64,000 nucleotides of DNA from Ursus arctos. Taxonomy: Eukaryota > Chordata > Mammalia > Carnivora > Ursidae. The notes under the pieces are model-generated. The model was not told the DNA's origin, made no database searches, and was given only the letters and a program-made list of their open reading frames with translations. Location: assembly GCF_023065955.2 (NCBI RefSeq), contig NW_026622897.1:3105001-3169000 (forward strand). The letters are read 5' to 3'. A program made the position numbers and the translations under genes. Below are positions 23,126 to 35,298 of this stretch, piece after piece. Position 1 is the first letter of the stretch. Every line of letters begins with the position of its first letter.

Positions 23126-24025
23126 GCAGGAAACTCCATGAAGTCAGATCCCTGAGTTTTGGAACCTGCCGCTGAACATTTGTGCTTGATTATATCTCAC
23201 CCCTAATCAGAGCAAGAGCATATTTATTTCTGATGTGTTACCAGAGAGAGTTGTTTTCAGCAGTTTTTAAGCCTCTTTTAAGCGACTGGCAACCTCCCTC
23301 CTTTACAGCATACGGGTTCTGCTGTTATCATGATGTCATTTTGGTGAACTTAGATTAGTTTGGTGGTCGAGGAACCTGTGATATTCGCTGGTTTCTTCTG
23401 CCAATGAGCCTTCTCCATCTTAATCTCTTCTCTGCTGACTGTGCTCCATGAGTAAAAATCTAAAATCATGCAATTTACCACAAACAGCTTTACTTTTCCT
23501 TCCAGTCTTAAGTGCTCTTGATGAAAATTTGCTTTTTACAGGGCACAAGGTTTCTGTAGATATTTAAAACTTAAAATATATAACCTACTTCTAAGAATTC
23601 TATAAAACCATACCATATGTCTATACTTGTATTCAGAGACTATCTTCATATCAGCTCATATTTAATAAGAATGTGTCTAAAATAACAATCAATTGAAGGA
23701 CATTTTATAATAATTTTTAAATTTGTTTTTGTCTTAAGAATATGAAATCTGAAAATTGAGACTTTTGGTAAAATTATCTCCTTATGATAATATTTTTATA
23801 GATAAAAATAAAAAACTGGAATGTTAACTATTAAGGCACGTCAGTGTTTTGATATTCCATATCCAAGTACAATACAACATAGACCATTAATTTCCTCTGC
23901 CCTGAAAAGATACAGGGTTATTTTTTTTCTTTTAAGAAACATCTTAATATCCACAGTTGAGGTAATTAATTGATGTTAAGCAGTATCTAATCTAAGTTGT
24001 ATTGGTGATTAAAAAAGCTAAACTC
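23126..24025. other. Unique AT-rich sequence
   Basis: No feature recognised. Confidence 0.4.
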
Positions 24026-24532
24026 TTTTTTTTTTTTAAATTCAAAACAAATAAAGATACAGGGCCGCAAATAGAAACTAGTGCAGGGCTGTGAACAGGG
24101 AGCTGGGGTAGGGTATTTCCCATTTCTGATTTTCTGAAGTTATATTTGGAACTCAAATATGTACAGTGACCTCAAAAAGTTCAGTAGCATTGTGACAATG
24201 GTGTGTGGGGGAGAAATCTGATCTAATGGTTCTTCCCCTGTAACGCTAAAATTAATTTAAGTGTAGCCATTGGAAATGGTGGAGTTTGTAGTAAAGAAAT
24301 AAAACCGCCAAGGAAGCTCCCATAGAGCAGGTGAAGAGCAAGGCCAGCCCCAAAGGCACAGCACAGTGGCCTAGTAATGAGCTACCAAAAGAGAACCCAC
24401 CCACGAATGGCAGCATTCGCTTTATCTCAAACAGCAACTGTTTCTTTTATAAGCGGCACACTTTCCTGAAGAGAACAACCTTTGGATATAAATTTATATA
24501 ACTGGTGACATAACATGAAATCTTGTACCCCA
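24026..24532 (-). pseudogene. Possible processed retrocopy of an unidentified transcript
   Basis: On the - strand this block ends in a 12-base A run (24026-24037) and differs in composition from its AT-rich flanks. A weak duplication (aaagctaaactctttt at 24014-24029, aaagacaaactttt at 24532-24545) could be a target site. It holds a 61-codon frame (24437 to 24252) whose translation looks membrane-like (FGSSLLGHC, LGLALLFTCSMGASLAVLFL). I do not recognise the parent gene, and no AATAAA precedes the A run. A chance arrangement is quite possible. Confidence 0.25.
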
Positions 24533-24562
24533 AAGACAAACTTTTATAATGAGGCCCATGTG

Positions 24563-25592
24563 CATTCCCATTTTAAATTTTCCAGTAGGAATATTCTAAT
24601 TCTTCAATTTCCTGGTTGACCCATTCATTCTTTAGTAGGATGCTCTTTAGCCTCCATGTATTTGAGTTCTTTCCAACTTTCCTCCTGTGACTGAGTTCGG
24701 GTTTCAAAGCATTGTGGTCTGAAAATATGCAGGGAATGCTCCCAATCTTTTGGTACCAGTTAAGACCTGATTTGTGACCCAGGATGTGATCTACTCTGGA
24801 GAATGTTCCATGTGCACTCAAGAAGAATGTGTGTTCTGTTGCTTTGGGATGGAATGTTCTGAATATACCTGTGAAGTCCATCTGGTCCAGTGTGTCATTT
24901 TAAGTGCTTATTTCCTTGTTGATCTTCTGCTTAGATGATCTGTCCATTGCAGTGAGGGAGGTGTTAAAGTCCCCTACTTTTATTGAATTATTGTCTATGT
25001 GTTTCTTTGGTTTTTTTATTAATTGGCTTATATAATTGGCTGCTCCCATTTTAGGGGCATACATATTTACAATTATTAGATCTTCTTGTTGGGTAGACAC
25101 TTTGAGCATGATATAGTGTCCTTCCTTATCTCTTATTATAGTCTTGGTTTAAAATCTAATTTGTCAGATATAAGGATTGCCACCCCAGCTCTCTTTTGAT
25201 GTCCTTTAGCATGATAAACGGTTTTCCACCCCTCACTTTAAATCTGGAGGTGTCTTTGGGTCTAAAATGAGTCTCTTGCACACAGCATATTGATGGGTCT
25301 TGCTTTTTTATCTTATCTGATACCCTGTGTCTTTTGATTGGGGCGGTTAGCCCATTTACATTCAGGGTAACTATTGAAAGATAGGAATTTAGTGCCATTG
25401 TATTGACTGTAAGGTGACTGTTATTCTGTATTGTTTCTGCTCCTTTCTGGTCTATGTTACCTTTGGGCTCTCTCTTTGCTTAGAGGACCCCTTTCAATAC
25501 TTTTTGTAGGGCTGGTTTGGTGATCCCAAATTCTTTTAGTTTCTGTTTGTCCTGAAAACTTTTTATCACTCCTTCTATTTTCAGTGACAGCC
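24563..25592 (-). pseudogene. Internal L1 fragment: ORF1 tail, spacer, ORF2 endonuclease start
   Basis: Reading right to left: ORF1 C-terminus (complement of tttctgtttgtcctgaaaac), short spacer, then ORF2 from 25398 with LSIVTLNVNGLTAPIKRH and the endonuclease motifs CCVQETH, IIVNMYAP and VGDFNT, split over three frames. ORF2p endonuclease nicks target DNA at TTTT/AA. Both ends are missing and there is no tail, so it is a piece of a larger element left by deletion or rearrangement. Confidence 0.9.
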
Positions 25593-25850
25593 TAGAATAT
25601 TTTAAAACCCTCACCCTCTCTTTCCTAAATATAAGAATTATTCATGCTCTCCTGAAATTCATTAAGAGTGAAAAACCTGAGCTCTTGAAAACTGAACCCT
25701 AGTGGTAATTAATCAATTTTGCAAAGCAATTAATTGATCTTGAACAAATGGATTCAATGGGCAGATTTAGAGCTTTCAACCCCATTAGGGATCTCTGAAT
25801 GTCCGGACTTGGGATTTTCTGGAGAAGCAGTAGAAGCAGATCAAGTTGCT

Positions 25851-25889
25851 TCTTCTTCTTCTTCTTCTTTTTTTTTTTTTTTTTTTTTA
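25851..25889. repeat. (TTC)n followed by poly(T)
   Basis: Five to six TTC units run into a T20 tract. No SINE body is attached. Confidence 0.85.
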
Positions 25890-27005
25890 ATAGCTTTCAG
25901 GTTTCTAAAACTTGAGGAACAACTTGGGTGATCAGTACAAATTTTTCACAAAACTTTCACTTTCCATTATGGTTTGGAGACTTGAGGATACACCACCTTA
26001 GGAAAGGAACTCTTCGAAGAGAAAATATGTCAGAGTTCACTTCTAACTACTTTTTTTTCCCTCACTGCTCTTCAGTGTATGGCATTCCTTTCCTGGAAAC
26101 TTAGAGAAAATTTATGAGGTGGAACACATACAAAAAGGGTAAATAATTACTATAACAACCTAGTTGTACTAGGACATAAATACCTTAAAATTAGATTTCA
26201 GATATATCTCTGTGTGTTTTTGAAATTATGTATTAATCAATCTTTTTAAGTGTTACTTACTTTTTAAGCAATGTTTACAAAACTACTAGCCAAATAAATA
26301 AATGATTTCCTAAGAGACAAATCTGCCAACAAATTAGGTAAACTAATTATCATACTTAAATATAATGACAAATACTGCACCAAAAGTCTTTCTCTGAATC
26401 TAAAAAGATTGTTGTAGGAACATTTAGTTAACTAAGGGGGGAAAAATCAGATGTTAATGCTTTTCTTAACTGATAAAAATCCAAATACATTAAAATAACA
26501 GATTTCTTGTTTATATTGCTTTTTAACAAAAGAAGCTATAACTCATTCATTTAAACAATTAATCTCTAAAATCATAGAGTGATTATTTCACAGGCCTATG
26601 GCACATCAGCTCTGGAAGGCTCAGGTCACAACACGGAATACTCTCTAAGACCCAAAAATCACAGATATGTAAAATATAACAGTGCATATGCATATTAAAA
26701 GTGCTTGACCTACAAAAAAGTATATAACTCAGGAGAAAGCTGAGTCATTGATGCCTTGCATAATCTACTTTGGGACACGACACTGTACATTATGCTGCAG
26801 CAACAAAATGCATAATTTCTGTATCAATCACTTCCATATTCAAAAGAATATACACTTACCTTCTCTGCAGCTGTTTATTTGGAATAATCACTGTGGACAT
26901 TGAAGCAGTACTCCCAGGGACACACATGAATATATTTCCCACAAAATGGAAGCATCATTTGATCCTTATTTAAAAACAATTAAGCAACTATGAAACAATG
27001 TATGA
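25890..27005. other. Unique AT-rich sequence
   Basis: No coding or repeat feature recognised. Confidence 0.4.
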
Positions 27006-27007
27006 AA

Positions 27008-27166
27008 GCAAGCAGTCTAGAGGCCTGCCTTTGAGCTATTGGGATCTTGGACAAGAATATAACCTTCTTGAGCCAAAATTCCCTTATCTATAAAAATGAA
27101 ATGACAATATCTATGTCATTGAACACTGAACATTTATGAGGGTTAGGTAAGGTGATAGATGTGAAC
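27008..27166 (-). repeat. MIR SINE fragment, antisense
   Basis: cttggacaagaatataacct, tgagccaaaattcccttatc, tataaaaatgaaatgac, tgagggttaggtaaggtgat in antisense MIR order. Confidence 0.7.
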
Positions 27167-27437
27167 CCATCTTTTAATTTTAAAAAATATTACATAAGGT
27201 AATACCATAATTGTTACAATTATATTTAAAGTAACACCTATCTCCCTTCAAACCCTGGAGTTCTACCCAACCTGTCACAAATTACAAACTGTAGTGTCAT
27301 TTGATGATGAGAACAATGGCGCCAAGCCAGTTATATCAAATACTGCTCAAATTTAGGATGGAAATTATCCTGGCCATTCGTACTGATTCTTGAGACTTAC
27401 TATGGCCACCACCTGTTTGGGGAGACACAGCTGAAGA
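27167..27437. other. Unique sequence
   Basis: Nothing recognised. Confidence 0.4.
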
Positions 27438-27458
27438 TGAGATCAAATTCTTATTTTA

Positions 27459-27713
27459 TTTTATTTTCATTTATTGATTGATTTTTTAAACAGTGAGACT
27501 AACTCTTCTTTTTTTTTTTTTTTTAAAGATTTTATTTATTTATTTGACACAGAGAGAGAGACAGCCAGCAAGAGAGGGAACACAGCAGGGGGAGTGGGAG
27601 AGGAAGAAGCAGGCTCCCAGCGGAGGAGCCTGATGTGGGGCTTGATCCCAGAACGCTGCGATCACGCCCTGAGCGGAAGGCAGACGCTTAACGACTGCAC
27701 CATCTAGGCACCC
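27459..27713 (-). mobile_element. SINEC, bear-type body, with apparent 3' transduction
   Basis: The SINE body occupies 27508-27713 in antisense. The duplicated target (27438-27458 and 27714-27734, 19 of 21 bases identical) does not abut the SINE's T run. About 50 extra bases lie between them, ending in an A-rich stretch (on the - strand aaaataaaataaaa). This fits a SINE transcript that read through into its former flank before reverse transcription. Confidence 0.88.
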
Positions 27714-27734
27714 TGAGATCAAAATATTATTTTA

Positions 27735-29138
27735 AAACGTCGAGGTTACAACCCCCGTAGAGTGTAGCTTCCTGCCAGCTGTCTTGGGTCACGAGCACTC
27801 ACGAGGACTGAGGGAGGCCTCGAGGCTTCAGGCAGAGACACTTGTGTAGACATAGATGATCCTAAAATCCTGGAAGTCCACAAGTCTCCTAGAACCCACT
27901 TTGCCAGGAGAAGCAACCCCTCCCTACCCTGAAGTAATTAATCTTCCCTTGTAAAACTTGGCGGTGAATTCACTTGGGGCTTTTTTCTCCTACAACATGT
28001 TGAATCTCTTCAGGATTAGCCTCAATGAGAGTAAGATCCACTGTAGCCGGGACAGGCCAGTATGAGCCGTGCTGTGGGAAGGAATGGTAGACCCACACCC
28101 GCGTTTCAGGACCTTCGCGTATTTGTGTGAAAGAAGGATCCAGTGCTCATCAGTAACAGTGGCCACTGCATATGTTGTGTCCCAAATTGTTAGTTACTCA
28201 TAATATTATCAGTAAGTAAAAATAATTCAGAATGATACAAATGTCATTGTTTTCTTCGTGCTTAAAGTCGTGCACTACTCACCTCAGTGTTTTACAGTTT
28301 CAAAGCCCTTAATGAGATGTGTTTAGAAACCTTGTTTCAGGCTTATTACTAGTAGTGAACGGAGAAAAGCCATCTACTGTTAGAGAAATACTTTTTCTTT
28401 CCTGTTGAAGTAAAAGTGACTGAAAGAATAGACTGAAACCATAATGCCTTCCTTTCTCAGCCAAGAAGGGCAGAAATCTCGTAGAAAATATTACTAAAGG
28501 TGTGAAAAACAAGTATTAGAAAAAAACATGCAATGTGAAATTTTGATGTAGAATTGGATGAACAAAGAGGAATTTGTAACACCTCTTTGCTTGTTGTATT
28601 TGCTAGACTTCGATTCAGCAATGAGCGTAGGAACAAATTCCATGTGCTTGTGCACATGCTGAGTAAGTCAGGTCAATGACACGGTGTGTGTGGTGCGCAC
28701 CCTAGTTTCTGAGAGGCTCTTCCTGAGAGCAATGTTGAAGGCAGGAGCAGTAGCAAGTGCACGGTTCCCTTGTTGACCGTTTCACTCTGTGGCGATGAAA
28801 TGAGGTCCAGCAAAGTTGGATGTCCGATTTTTGCGGAGGGATCTCGTCTTTGGACTATGAAGCTTATACACATGGTTAGAGAAGCGCCAGGCCCTCCTCC
28901 GGCAATGCCTGGGAACTGGAAGCCATCACAAATGCGTTGCGTGGAATGAAGCAGACTGGTGAGGTCACTGGCTGTTTGCCACGTCAGAATTCTCAGGGAT
29001 GCCTCTGCCCATCTCGTAGATACAATCAAAGGCTATGTCCCAAGCCTTCTGGATGAATCTGTGTAATAGTGAGCCAGTATTTTCACCTCATCATTCTGTT
29101 AGGACAGGTGATCTCAGGCATTGGTTGTGACCAGTTTT
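27735..29138. other. Unique sequence, CpG-retaining, no confirmed gene
   Basis: The longest repeat-free stretch with a clearly higher GC and CpG density than its surroundings (for example gtgcgcacc, ccgatttttgcgg, gaagcgcc, gcgttgcg between 28690 and 28950). Antisense frames of 118 codons (28673-29029) and 58 codons (28146 down to 27973) look protein-like in composition but match nothing I know. Candidate transcript, old pseudogene, LTR remnant or conserved noncoding DNA. Confidence 0.35.
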
Positions 29139-29152
29139 AATGAAGACGTTTT

Positions 29153-29358
29153 TTGTTTGTTTAAAGATTTTATATATTTATTTATTTGACAGAGAGAGAG
29201 CACAAGGAGGGAGAGCTGCAGAGGGGGAGGGAGAAGCAGGCTCCCCGCTGAGCAGGGAAACCCGATGCCTGGCTCGATCCCTGGCTCGATCCCAGGACCC
29301 CAGGATCATGACCCAAGCCAAAGGCAGACGTTTAATGACTGAGCCACCCAGGCGTCCC
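29153..29358 (-). mobile_element. SINEC with internal 12-bp duplication
   Basis: Antisense copy. The block ctggctcgatcc is tandemly repeated at about 29270-29293. Imperfect target-site duplication (aatgaagacgtttt / aaaggaagatagtttt). Confidence 0.93.
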
Positions 29359-29596
29359 AAAGGAAGATAGTTTTAGCTTATAAAGGGTCCTACTAAAGAA
29401 GAGGCAGACTCCTTCTATGGGAGGGCATCGATCTTAGACAAGTTAACCTCTCAGAGAAACAAGAAGAAAATTGTACAGGGAAAATATTTACTCAACAGTA
29501 AATTACCACCTTAATTTAAGGGGAAATATTTTATGATGAAATGTTTATTTTCTGCATTGATGGCTTCACTCCTTTTAACTGAATTAAAAATGGTCA

Positions 29597-29780
29597 CGGG
29601 CACCTGAATGGCTTAGTCAGTTGAACACTGGACTCTTGATTTCGGCTCAGGTCATGATCTCAGGGTCCTGGGATGGAGTCCCACATCAAAAAAACTGCTG
29701 AGACTCTCTCCCTCTCCCTCTCCCTCTGCCCCTCCCTCCCTTGTGTTCCCTCTTAAATAAATAAATAAAATCTTTCCAAA
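29597..29780 (+). mobile_element. SINEC
   Basis: Sense copy, diverged head, (CCCTCT)n-like 3' body and aaataaataaataaaatc tail. Target-site duplication aaaaatggtca / aaaaatggcca. Confidence 0.93.
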
Positions 29781-29791
29781 AAAAATGGCCA

Positions 29792-30239
29792 AAGTGAGAA
29801 ACTTTGCACCTATATACATTTTTCATTTCAACCTCTGCAGCAATCCTTTGAAAATGAATGATTTAGTTATTGTGTTGTCTATTAAGACATTCTGACTTTT
29901 TAAAAAATACAATTTAACACACAGGAGAATTATAACAAATATTTGTGATGACATAAATACTGATGATAAGATTTGTTGGTTATCTGTGGTAAATATTTAC
30001 AGTTGGTAGTTAAATATTTGCCTTCTTCAAAAAGTATAAGATATTTTAGCTTTTTTCATGATAATCAGTGATTATAAATAGTTTGGTACTTGGTTGTTTC
30101 AGAAAATCGAACAATTACATAAATACTAGTTTAAATAAATACTGCTTTTAAAATATATTTGAGCACATACTTTTTTAAAGTTTTAGAAAAAATCTTAAAA
30201 CATTTCTATTTACATAATTTTTTGCTGAAAAAAATATGT
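29792..30239. other. AT-rich sequence, possibly more of the adjacent L1
   Basis: Very A/T-rich with no firm similarity. Confidence 0.35.
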
Positions 30240-31050
30240 CAACCTATAAAAATCCCCATGTGCATTTCAAACTTTTAAAAAATTACCTTACATCATACAC
30301 AGAAATTAACTTAAAATGGAGCAGAGAGCTCATTACAGGGGATACATAAAATTTTCAAAAAAAATACAGGAGAAAATCTTGATGACATTAGGTTCAGCAA
30401 TGATTTATTAGAGGTAACTTCAAAAGCAGTTTATCAAAGAATATGATTAATTGTACTTCATCAGGTTAAAAGGTTTTATTCTCAAAAGACACCATTAAAA
30501 ACATGAAAGGATAAATTATGGAGTAGGAGAGAATGTTTGCAAGTTATATATTTTTTAAATACTTGTATTCAGAATACATCTCAATAAGAAGACAATGCAA
30601 TTTTTTAAATTTTTTTGTTCTTTTTGGGGTTTTTCATTTGCAATTTTTTTTAATTGGCAAAAGTTTTGAATAGTTTACCAAAAAAAAGGTATATACAAAT
30701 AGCTAATAAGCACATGAGAAGACACTCACCATCATAAGTCATATGATGAATAGAAATTGAAACTGTAATGCCTTAACCACTTGATGGGTACAATCAAAAG
30801 TCTAATAATATCAAACGTTATCCAGGATATAGGGAAACAAATGTTCTTCCTCTGCTGGTGGGAATGGGAAAAGGTACATCCACTTTTGAAAACAGCTTGG
30901 CAACTTCTTAAAAACTTGAACCTAACATGATCTAGCAACTTCCATGTTAGGTATACTTTTGATAAAAATGAAAATATATGTCCAGTTGAAGACCGGTATG
31001 AAAATATTCATAGCAGAATTACTCAAAATAGGCAGAACTTGGAACCAGTC
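30240..31050 (+). pseudogene. L1M: ORF2 C-terminal region, degenerate
   Basis: Collinear with old L1 ORF2 end: taacttaaaatggagcagag, gagaaaatcttgatgacatt, aggttcagcaatgatttatt, gaatgtttgcaagttatata, aatagctaataagcacatga, ctctgctggtgggaatggga. The 3' end is interrupted by a SINE. No open frame. Confidence 0.7.
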
Positions 31051-31052
31051 TT

Positions 31053-31234
31053 TTTTTTTTTTTTTTTTAAGATTTTGTTTATTTGAGAGAGCAAGAGAAA
31101 GAGCATGAGCAGGGGGAGGTGCAAAGGAAGGAGGAGAAATAGATTCCCCACCTAGCAGGGAGCCCAGCAGGACCCCTGGATCAGGACCTGAGCCCAAGGC
31201 TGATGCTTAACCAAATGAACCACCCAGGCACCCA
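31053..31234 (-). mobile_element. SINEC
   Basis: Antisense, T21 tail. Target-site duplication gaaccagtctt (31042-31052) / gaaccaatctt (31235-31245). Confidence 0.94.
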
Positions 31235-31539
31235 GAACCAATCTTAATTTTAACTAATTTTAGAAGCTGTTAGGAGTGTATAGTGACAAGAATTTTCAGT
31301 TTAGATTATTACTTGTGATCACTTTAACTGTTATCTATTACAGATCCCCTGAACATTTAGATGAGATGCTTCCCCAAGGAAAATACAATCAGGGTTCAGC
31401 TAAATAGGGAGATGTTTTAATCTGTGGATCCCTCAATAAGGATTAGGAAAGTTTTAGGCCTTCTGCCCTTTGGATCCTTGAAGCGCTCTCTTTTTACAAA
31501 TTGGGGGATTATTTCCTTTTATCAGCCCATCTATTTTTT

Positions 31540-31778
31540 GAACCTAATGTTTCATACCTTCTTATAGAATTACATGATCTTTTATTATTGTATTTTACAT
31601 ATGTATGTAATATTTGTGGCATGTTAGCCGTGCAACAATATTTTTAATTACTTTATTTTTAACTTGACTTTAAGAAACTTGTAAGCAGGGATCTTGTCTG
31701 TACGCTTCACCTTGTACCCCTATCATATAGCTGGAACAAAATTAATGTTCAAAGGTACTGGATTAGGAGTGTATGAAA
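31540..31778 (+). repeat. L2 LINE 3' end
   Basis: gaaacttgtaagcagggatcttgtctgta and gtacccctatcatatagctgg (both shorter than the whole element) followed by an aatgttcaaaggt end recall the L2 terminus. Strongly diverged upstream. Confidence 0.5.
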
Positions 31779-31924
31779 GAAGGTAGATACTGACATCAAA
31801 TTTGCAAAGAGTAGTTTAACCAAAGGATACTGCATTAAAATAGCATTCTCACATCAGTCTGTTGTTGTTTTTTTGTATTCGTCTTTCCCTGAAATAATAC
31901 AATAGGAAAATACAGATCTATTTA

Positions 31925-32036
31925 CATAGATAGATGGTTATAGATGGTGGTGATGACGATGATGATGGATGGATGGATAGATAGATAGATAGATAGATAG
32001 ATATGGAGATAGGTAGATAATACAGATACAGATAGT
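31925..32036. repeat. Compound (GATG)n/(GATA)n microsatellite
   Basis: GATG units pass into about nine GATA units, then degenerate GATA. Confidence 0.93.
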
Positions 32037-32770
32037 AGTTTCTTATTATCTGATTTTCCTACTAGAATGTTTTGTCTTCTGAATGAACTGTAAATGAAGA
32101 GAAGCCCATGGGATTTCAGTGATTTGAAAATGACTCATGAATAACAGCCAATCTTCGTTTTCCATTTATTCAAAGGAAATGTGAGGAGATAGACTCTCTA
32201 TAAGAATAAAAGAAAGATTGCCAGTGAATGAAATATGACAGAAGTTACTTCAGAAAATATTTTATAATATCCTTAAACATTGATAAAAATAGCTCTTTGA
32301 TTAAGTCTGGATTATTAAAAAATAAGTACCTTGAATCAGTTTCATAGTTACTATTTAATTTCCTGAATACTGCTAGTAAGAGTAAATGTCTAGATGAGTA
32401 TATTAAATATATATGGATGTGAAATACTTTAGGATTCAAAATATATGCTGTCTTTAAAATACATCATATTTATGACAGAATGTCATTCAAAGTATGCTAA
32501 CTATTTCCAGTGAGGTCTCTGGAACCCTTGATACAAATACTCAGGGTTTGATCCCAATGAATTTTTATAACATTAGAATACTATATTACAGAAACTCTAC
32601 ATATGAATATATACTATATACATGTGTGTATATTTATAAAACTAGGCACAATTATAATAAAATACATATAACTGCAGTATTTTTCTTAAAAAAATCTTTT
32701 CTTCATTCTCCTCTCTCCTACCTTTGGATTGTAGGTTATTACATAATAACAGGAACAATCGTAATTATAA
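32037..32770. other. Unique AT-rich sequence
   Basis: A 100-codon + frame (32494-32796) consists of AT-rich codons (Ile/Tyr/Asn) with no domain. Not called. Confidence 0.4.
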
Positions 32771-32771
32771 T

Positions 32772-33006
32772 TAATTACTTAACATTTACTGTTTGAGTGA
32801 TTGCTGTATGCCAGAAACTGTTTTATTCCCTTTAAATAAGTTCTGACTATAAGTCTTTGACAGTTACTGTTACTCATGTTATAAATGAGAAGGAAGCCGG
32901 TGTTGATTAAGTAATCCTGCCCATGAGTACACAGTAAGAAGGGAAGCTGAGATTTTAACTCACACAGTCTGGTGTCCAGGTTTTGTGCTCCAGCAAATAA
33001 GCCATC
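32772..33006 (+). repeat. MIR SINE, near full-length core
   Basis: aacatttactgtttgagtga, gctgtatgccagaaactg, gagtacacagtaagaagggaag and cagtctggtgtccaggtttt follow the MIR consensus in the forward direction. Confidence 0.85.
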
Positions 33007-33998
33007 AAAGGAGAGAGATTTTAATAAAGAGAAAAATACTTAAAGAAAGCTAATGATAATAATGTGACCTCTAACAACTAGACTACCAATTTTTTTTTTA
33101 TTTTATTGATAGTATAAAAACAAAATCCTTATCACCTGGGGATGGGCTTAGTAAAATAAGAGATGTATGTATCTAAAGCAATCTTTTTTTCTCTAGTTTT
33201 TGAATGCATCTTCTTACAAATAGTGAGATAATAATATAGTTTTTCATTATGTATAATCTTAATACAGTCTTTAATAGCATATTTTCATTGCTGCTTAGAT
33301 ACATCATGAGTTACCAAAATTTTATGTTTTGAAAAATATAAGACAAAATGTCAATCTATTAAGTCTAATATAGAATTATCAAAATTAGCTCCTAAATATG
33401 CAATTTATTATATCTGATTTCAAGTCTTTTTTGAAATCCATGATTTATTTTGAATATGAGACTGATACCATCCTTCTAAGGAAATTCTAAGAAAGATAAA
33501 TAAAAATAGGAAAATTATTTTCTTACCTAATTATGTTTTATTTGGTACTTATTTTTTAATATTACACAATATTTTTCTTTTCTGCTTTCCCCAAGAAAGA
33601 AAAAGAAATTCTAACAAATATGTGTTTGTACTTGAAATTGTACTTTACACAACTGATCTTAACAAATTATAAGAAAATTTTATAGCAAATTCTTCAGTGT
33701 TAGATTATTTTAGTATTGAATTAACAGATTTTATTTTGTGTTTAAAAAGTTACACACAAAGAAACAGATTTCCTATGCAGAAAAGTTCTAAATACTTTAC
33801 GTAGATACGCTGCCCTCAAAAAGGTAGAACATTGTAACTCCGTACTTCTTTAGAGTGGGCCATGCCTAGAGAATTCCTTCCAAAGAGTGCAAGTATGGAA
33901 AGGTGGGATGAGGGGAAGTAACTTAGCAGGAGAAACCTGGCAAACACTAACTCACCCAGGTGATCAAGGTTAACATCAAAAGATGGAAATCATGTTGA
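33007..33998. other. Unique AT-rich sequence
   Basis: Nothing recognised. Confidence 0.4.
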
Positions 33999-34012
33999 TA
34001 GTACATATCCTT

Positions 34013-34227
34013 TTGTTGTTGTTGTTGTTAAAGATTTTATTTATCGATTTGATAGAGACAGCCAGTGAGAGAGGGAACACAAGCAGGGGGAGTGGGAGAG
34101 GAAGAAGCAGGCTCTCAGCACTCCCAGCGGAGCAGAGAGCCTGACACGGGGCTCGATCCCAGGACCCAGGGATCATGAGCCGAGCCGAAGGCAGACGCTT
34201 AACAACCCTGCCACCCCGGCACCCCAG
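34013..34227 (-). mobile_element. SINEC, bear-type body, (TTG)n tail
   Basis: Antisense. The tail has become a (TTG)n array instead of plain T. A short extra block (cagcactccc) lies in the body. Perfect 14-bp target-site duplication tagtacatatcctt at 33999-34012 and 34228-34241. Confidence 0.96.
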
Positions 34228-34289
34228 TAGTACATATCCTTGATAGTCCATTACCATTGATAGTATATATGATAGTATATACCCTAATC

Positions 34290-34650
34290 AAAAAAAAAAA
34301 AAAAAAAAAAAGACAGTTCTCAATGGAGAGCGTGCTACAAAAAAGTTGGCCAATACTTCTGAAAGTTGTCAAGGTCATCAAAAACAGTCTGAAAAAATGT
34401 CACAGCTAAGAGGAGCTTTAAAAAGAATGGATACGGTAGCGTCCTGGAACAGGAAAGGTTGGGGGGGGGGAACTAATGATATCTGAATGAGTTATAGATC
34501 TAAATTAATAAGGTATCGATATTGGTTCATAAATTGAAACAAATTGAACCTACTACTGTAGGACAAATTGCATGCATGACATAGGGAAACATTCTATCCA
34601 GTCTTGTCAATTTTTCTGTAAATTTAAACTGCTCTAAAAAAAATAAAAGT
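34290..34650 (+). repeat. L1M-type 3' end (probable), preceded by a poly(A) tract
   Basis: After an A23 run, gaaaaaatgtcacagctaag, ggtagcgtcctggaacagg and the terminal caatttttctgtaaatttaaa with ctgctctaaaaaaaataaaa resemble the 3' UTR of L1MC/ME-class elements. The family call is tentative. Confidence 0.45.
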
Positions 34651-35298
34651 TATGTGTTCCTTTCACATTCTTTTATTTTTAAATCTGGATCTCCAAACAA
34701 TACTTAATGCTGTTTAGACATCTTGCTTTTATACTTAACCTTGTATTGTAAGTATTTTATTATGCCATCGCATGGTCTCTAACACATCATCTTAGTAACT
34801 GTGTAACATTGAATTGGGTTCATGAGTTTAATTAACTTATTTTTTAAAACACTATCAGGCAAGAGAGAGATTTCTAATTTTGATTAATTTTGAGGGACGA
34901 TAATTGTTATTCTAGTACATAGATGCTTACCTAATCTATCATTAGTTCTTCAGTACGATTATGACAGTGGGTTACTATATCAAAGAGTAATAAAAGTGCT
35001 TAGATGTTGGATAGCCATTGCCAGCTTGCTTTCCAGAAGGTTTATTTCTCCATTTTCTCTTACAGTTATGAGCTCTGTGTCCTTATTTTTTTTTTACTTT
35101 TTGCTAGTGGGATAGTTAAATAATGACATTGCATAGGTTTATTTTTTCTTTGATTATTAGTAATGTTGCTGTTTCTTTCCTGCATTATTTTTTTTTTTAC
35201 TTCCCCCATGGAAACTAGCTATACAAATACTTTGGTTTTTTGTTTCTTTTTTCTTTCTGTTTTTAACTGGAAATTGGCATTTTTCTTTTGTTTTGTTT
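34651..35298. other. Unique AT-rich sequence
   Basis: Nothing recognised. Confidence 0.4.
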
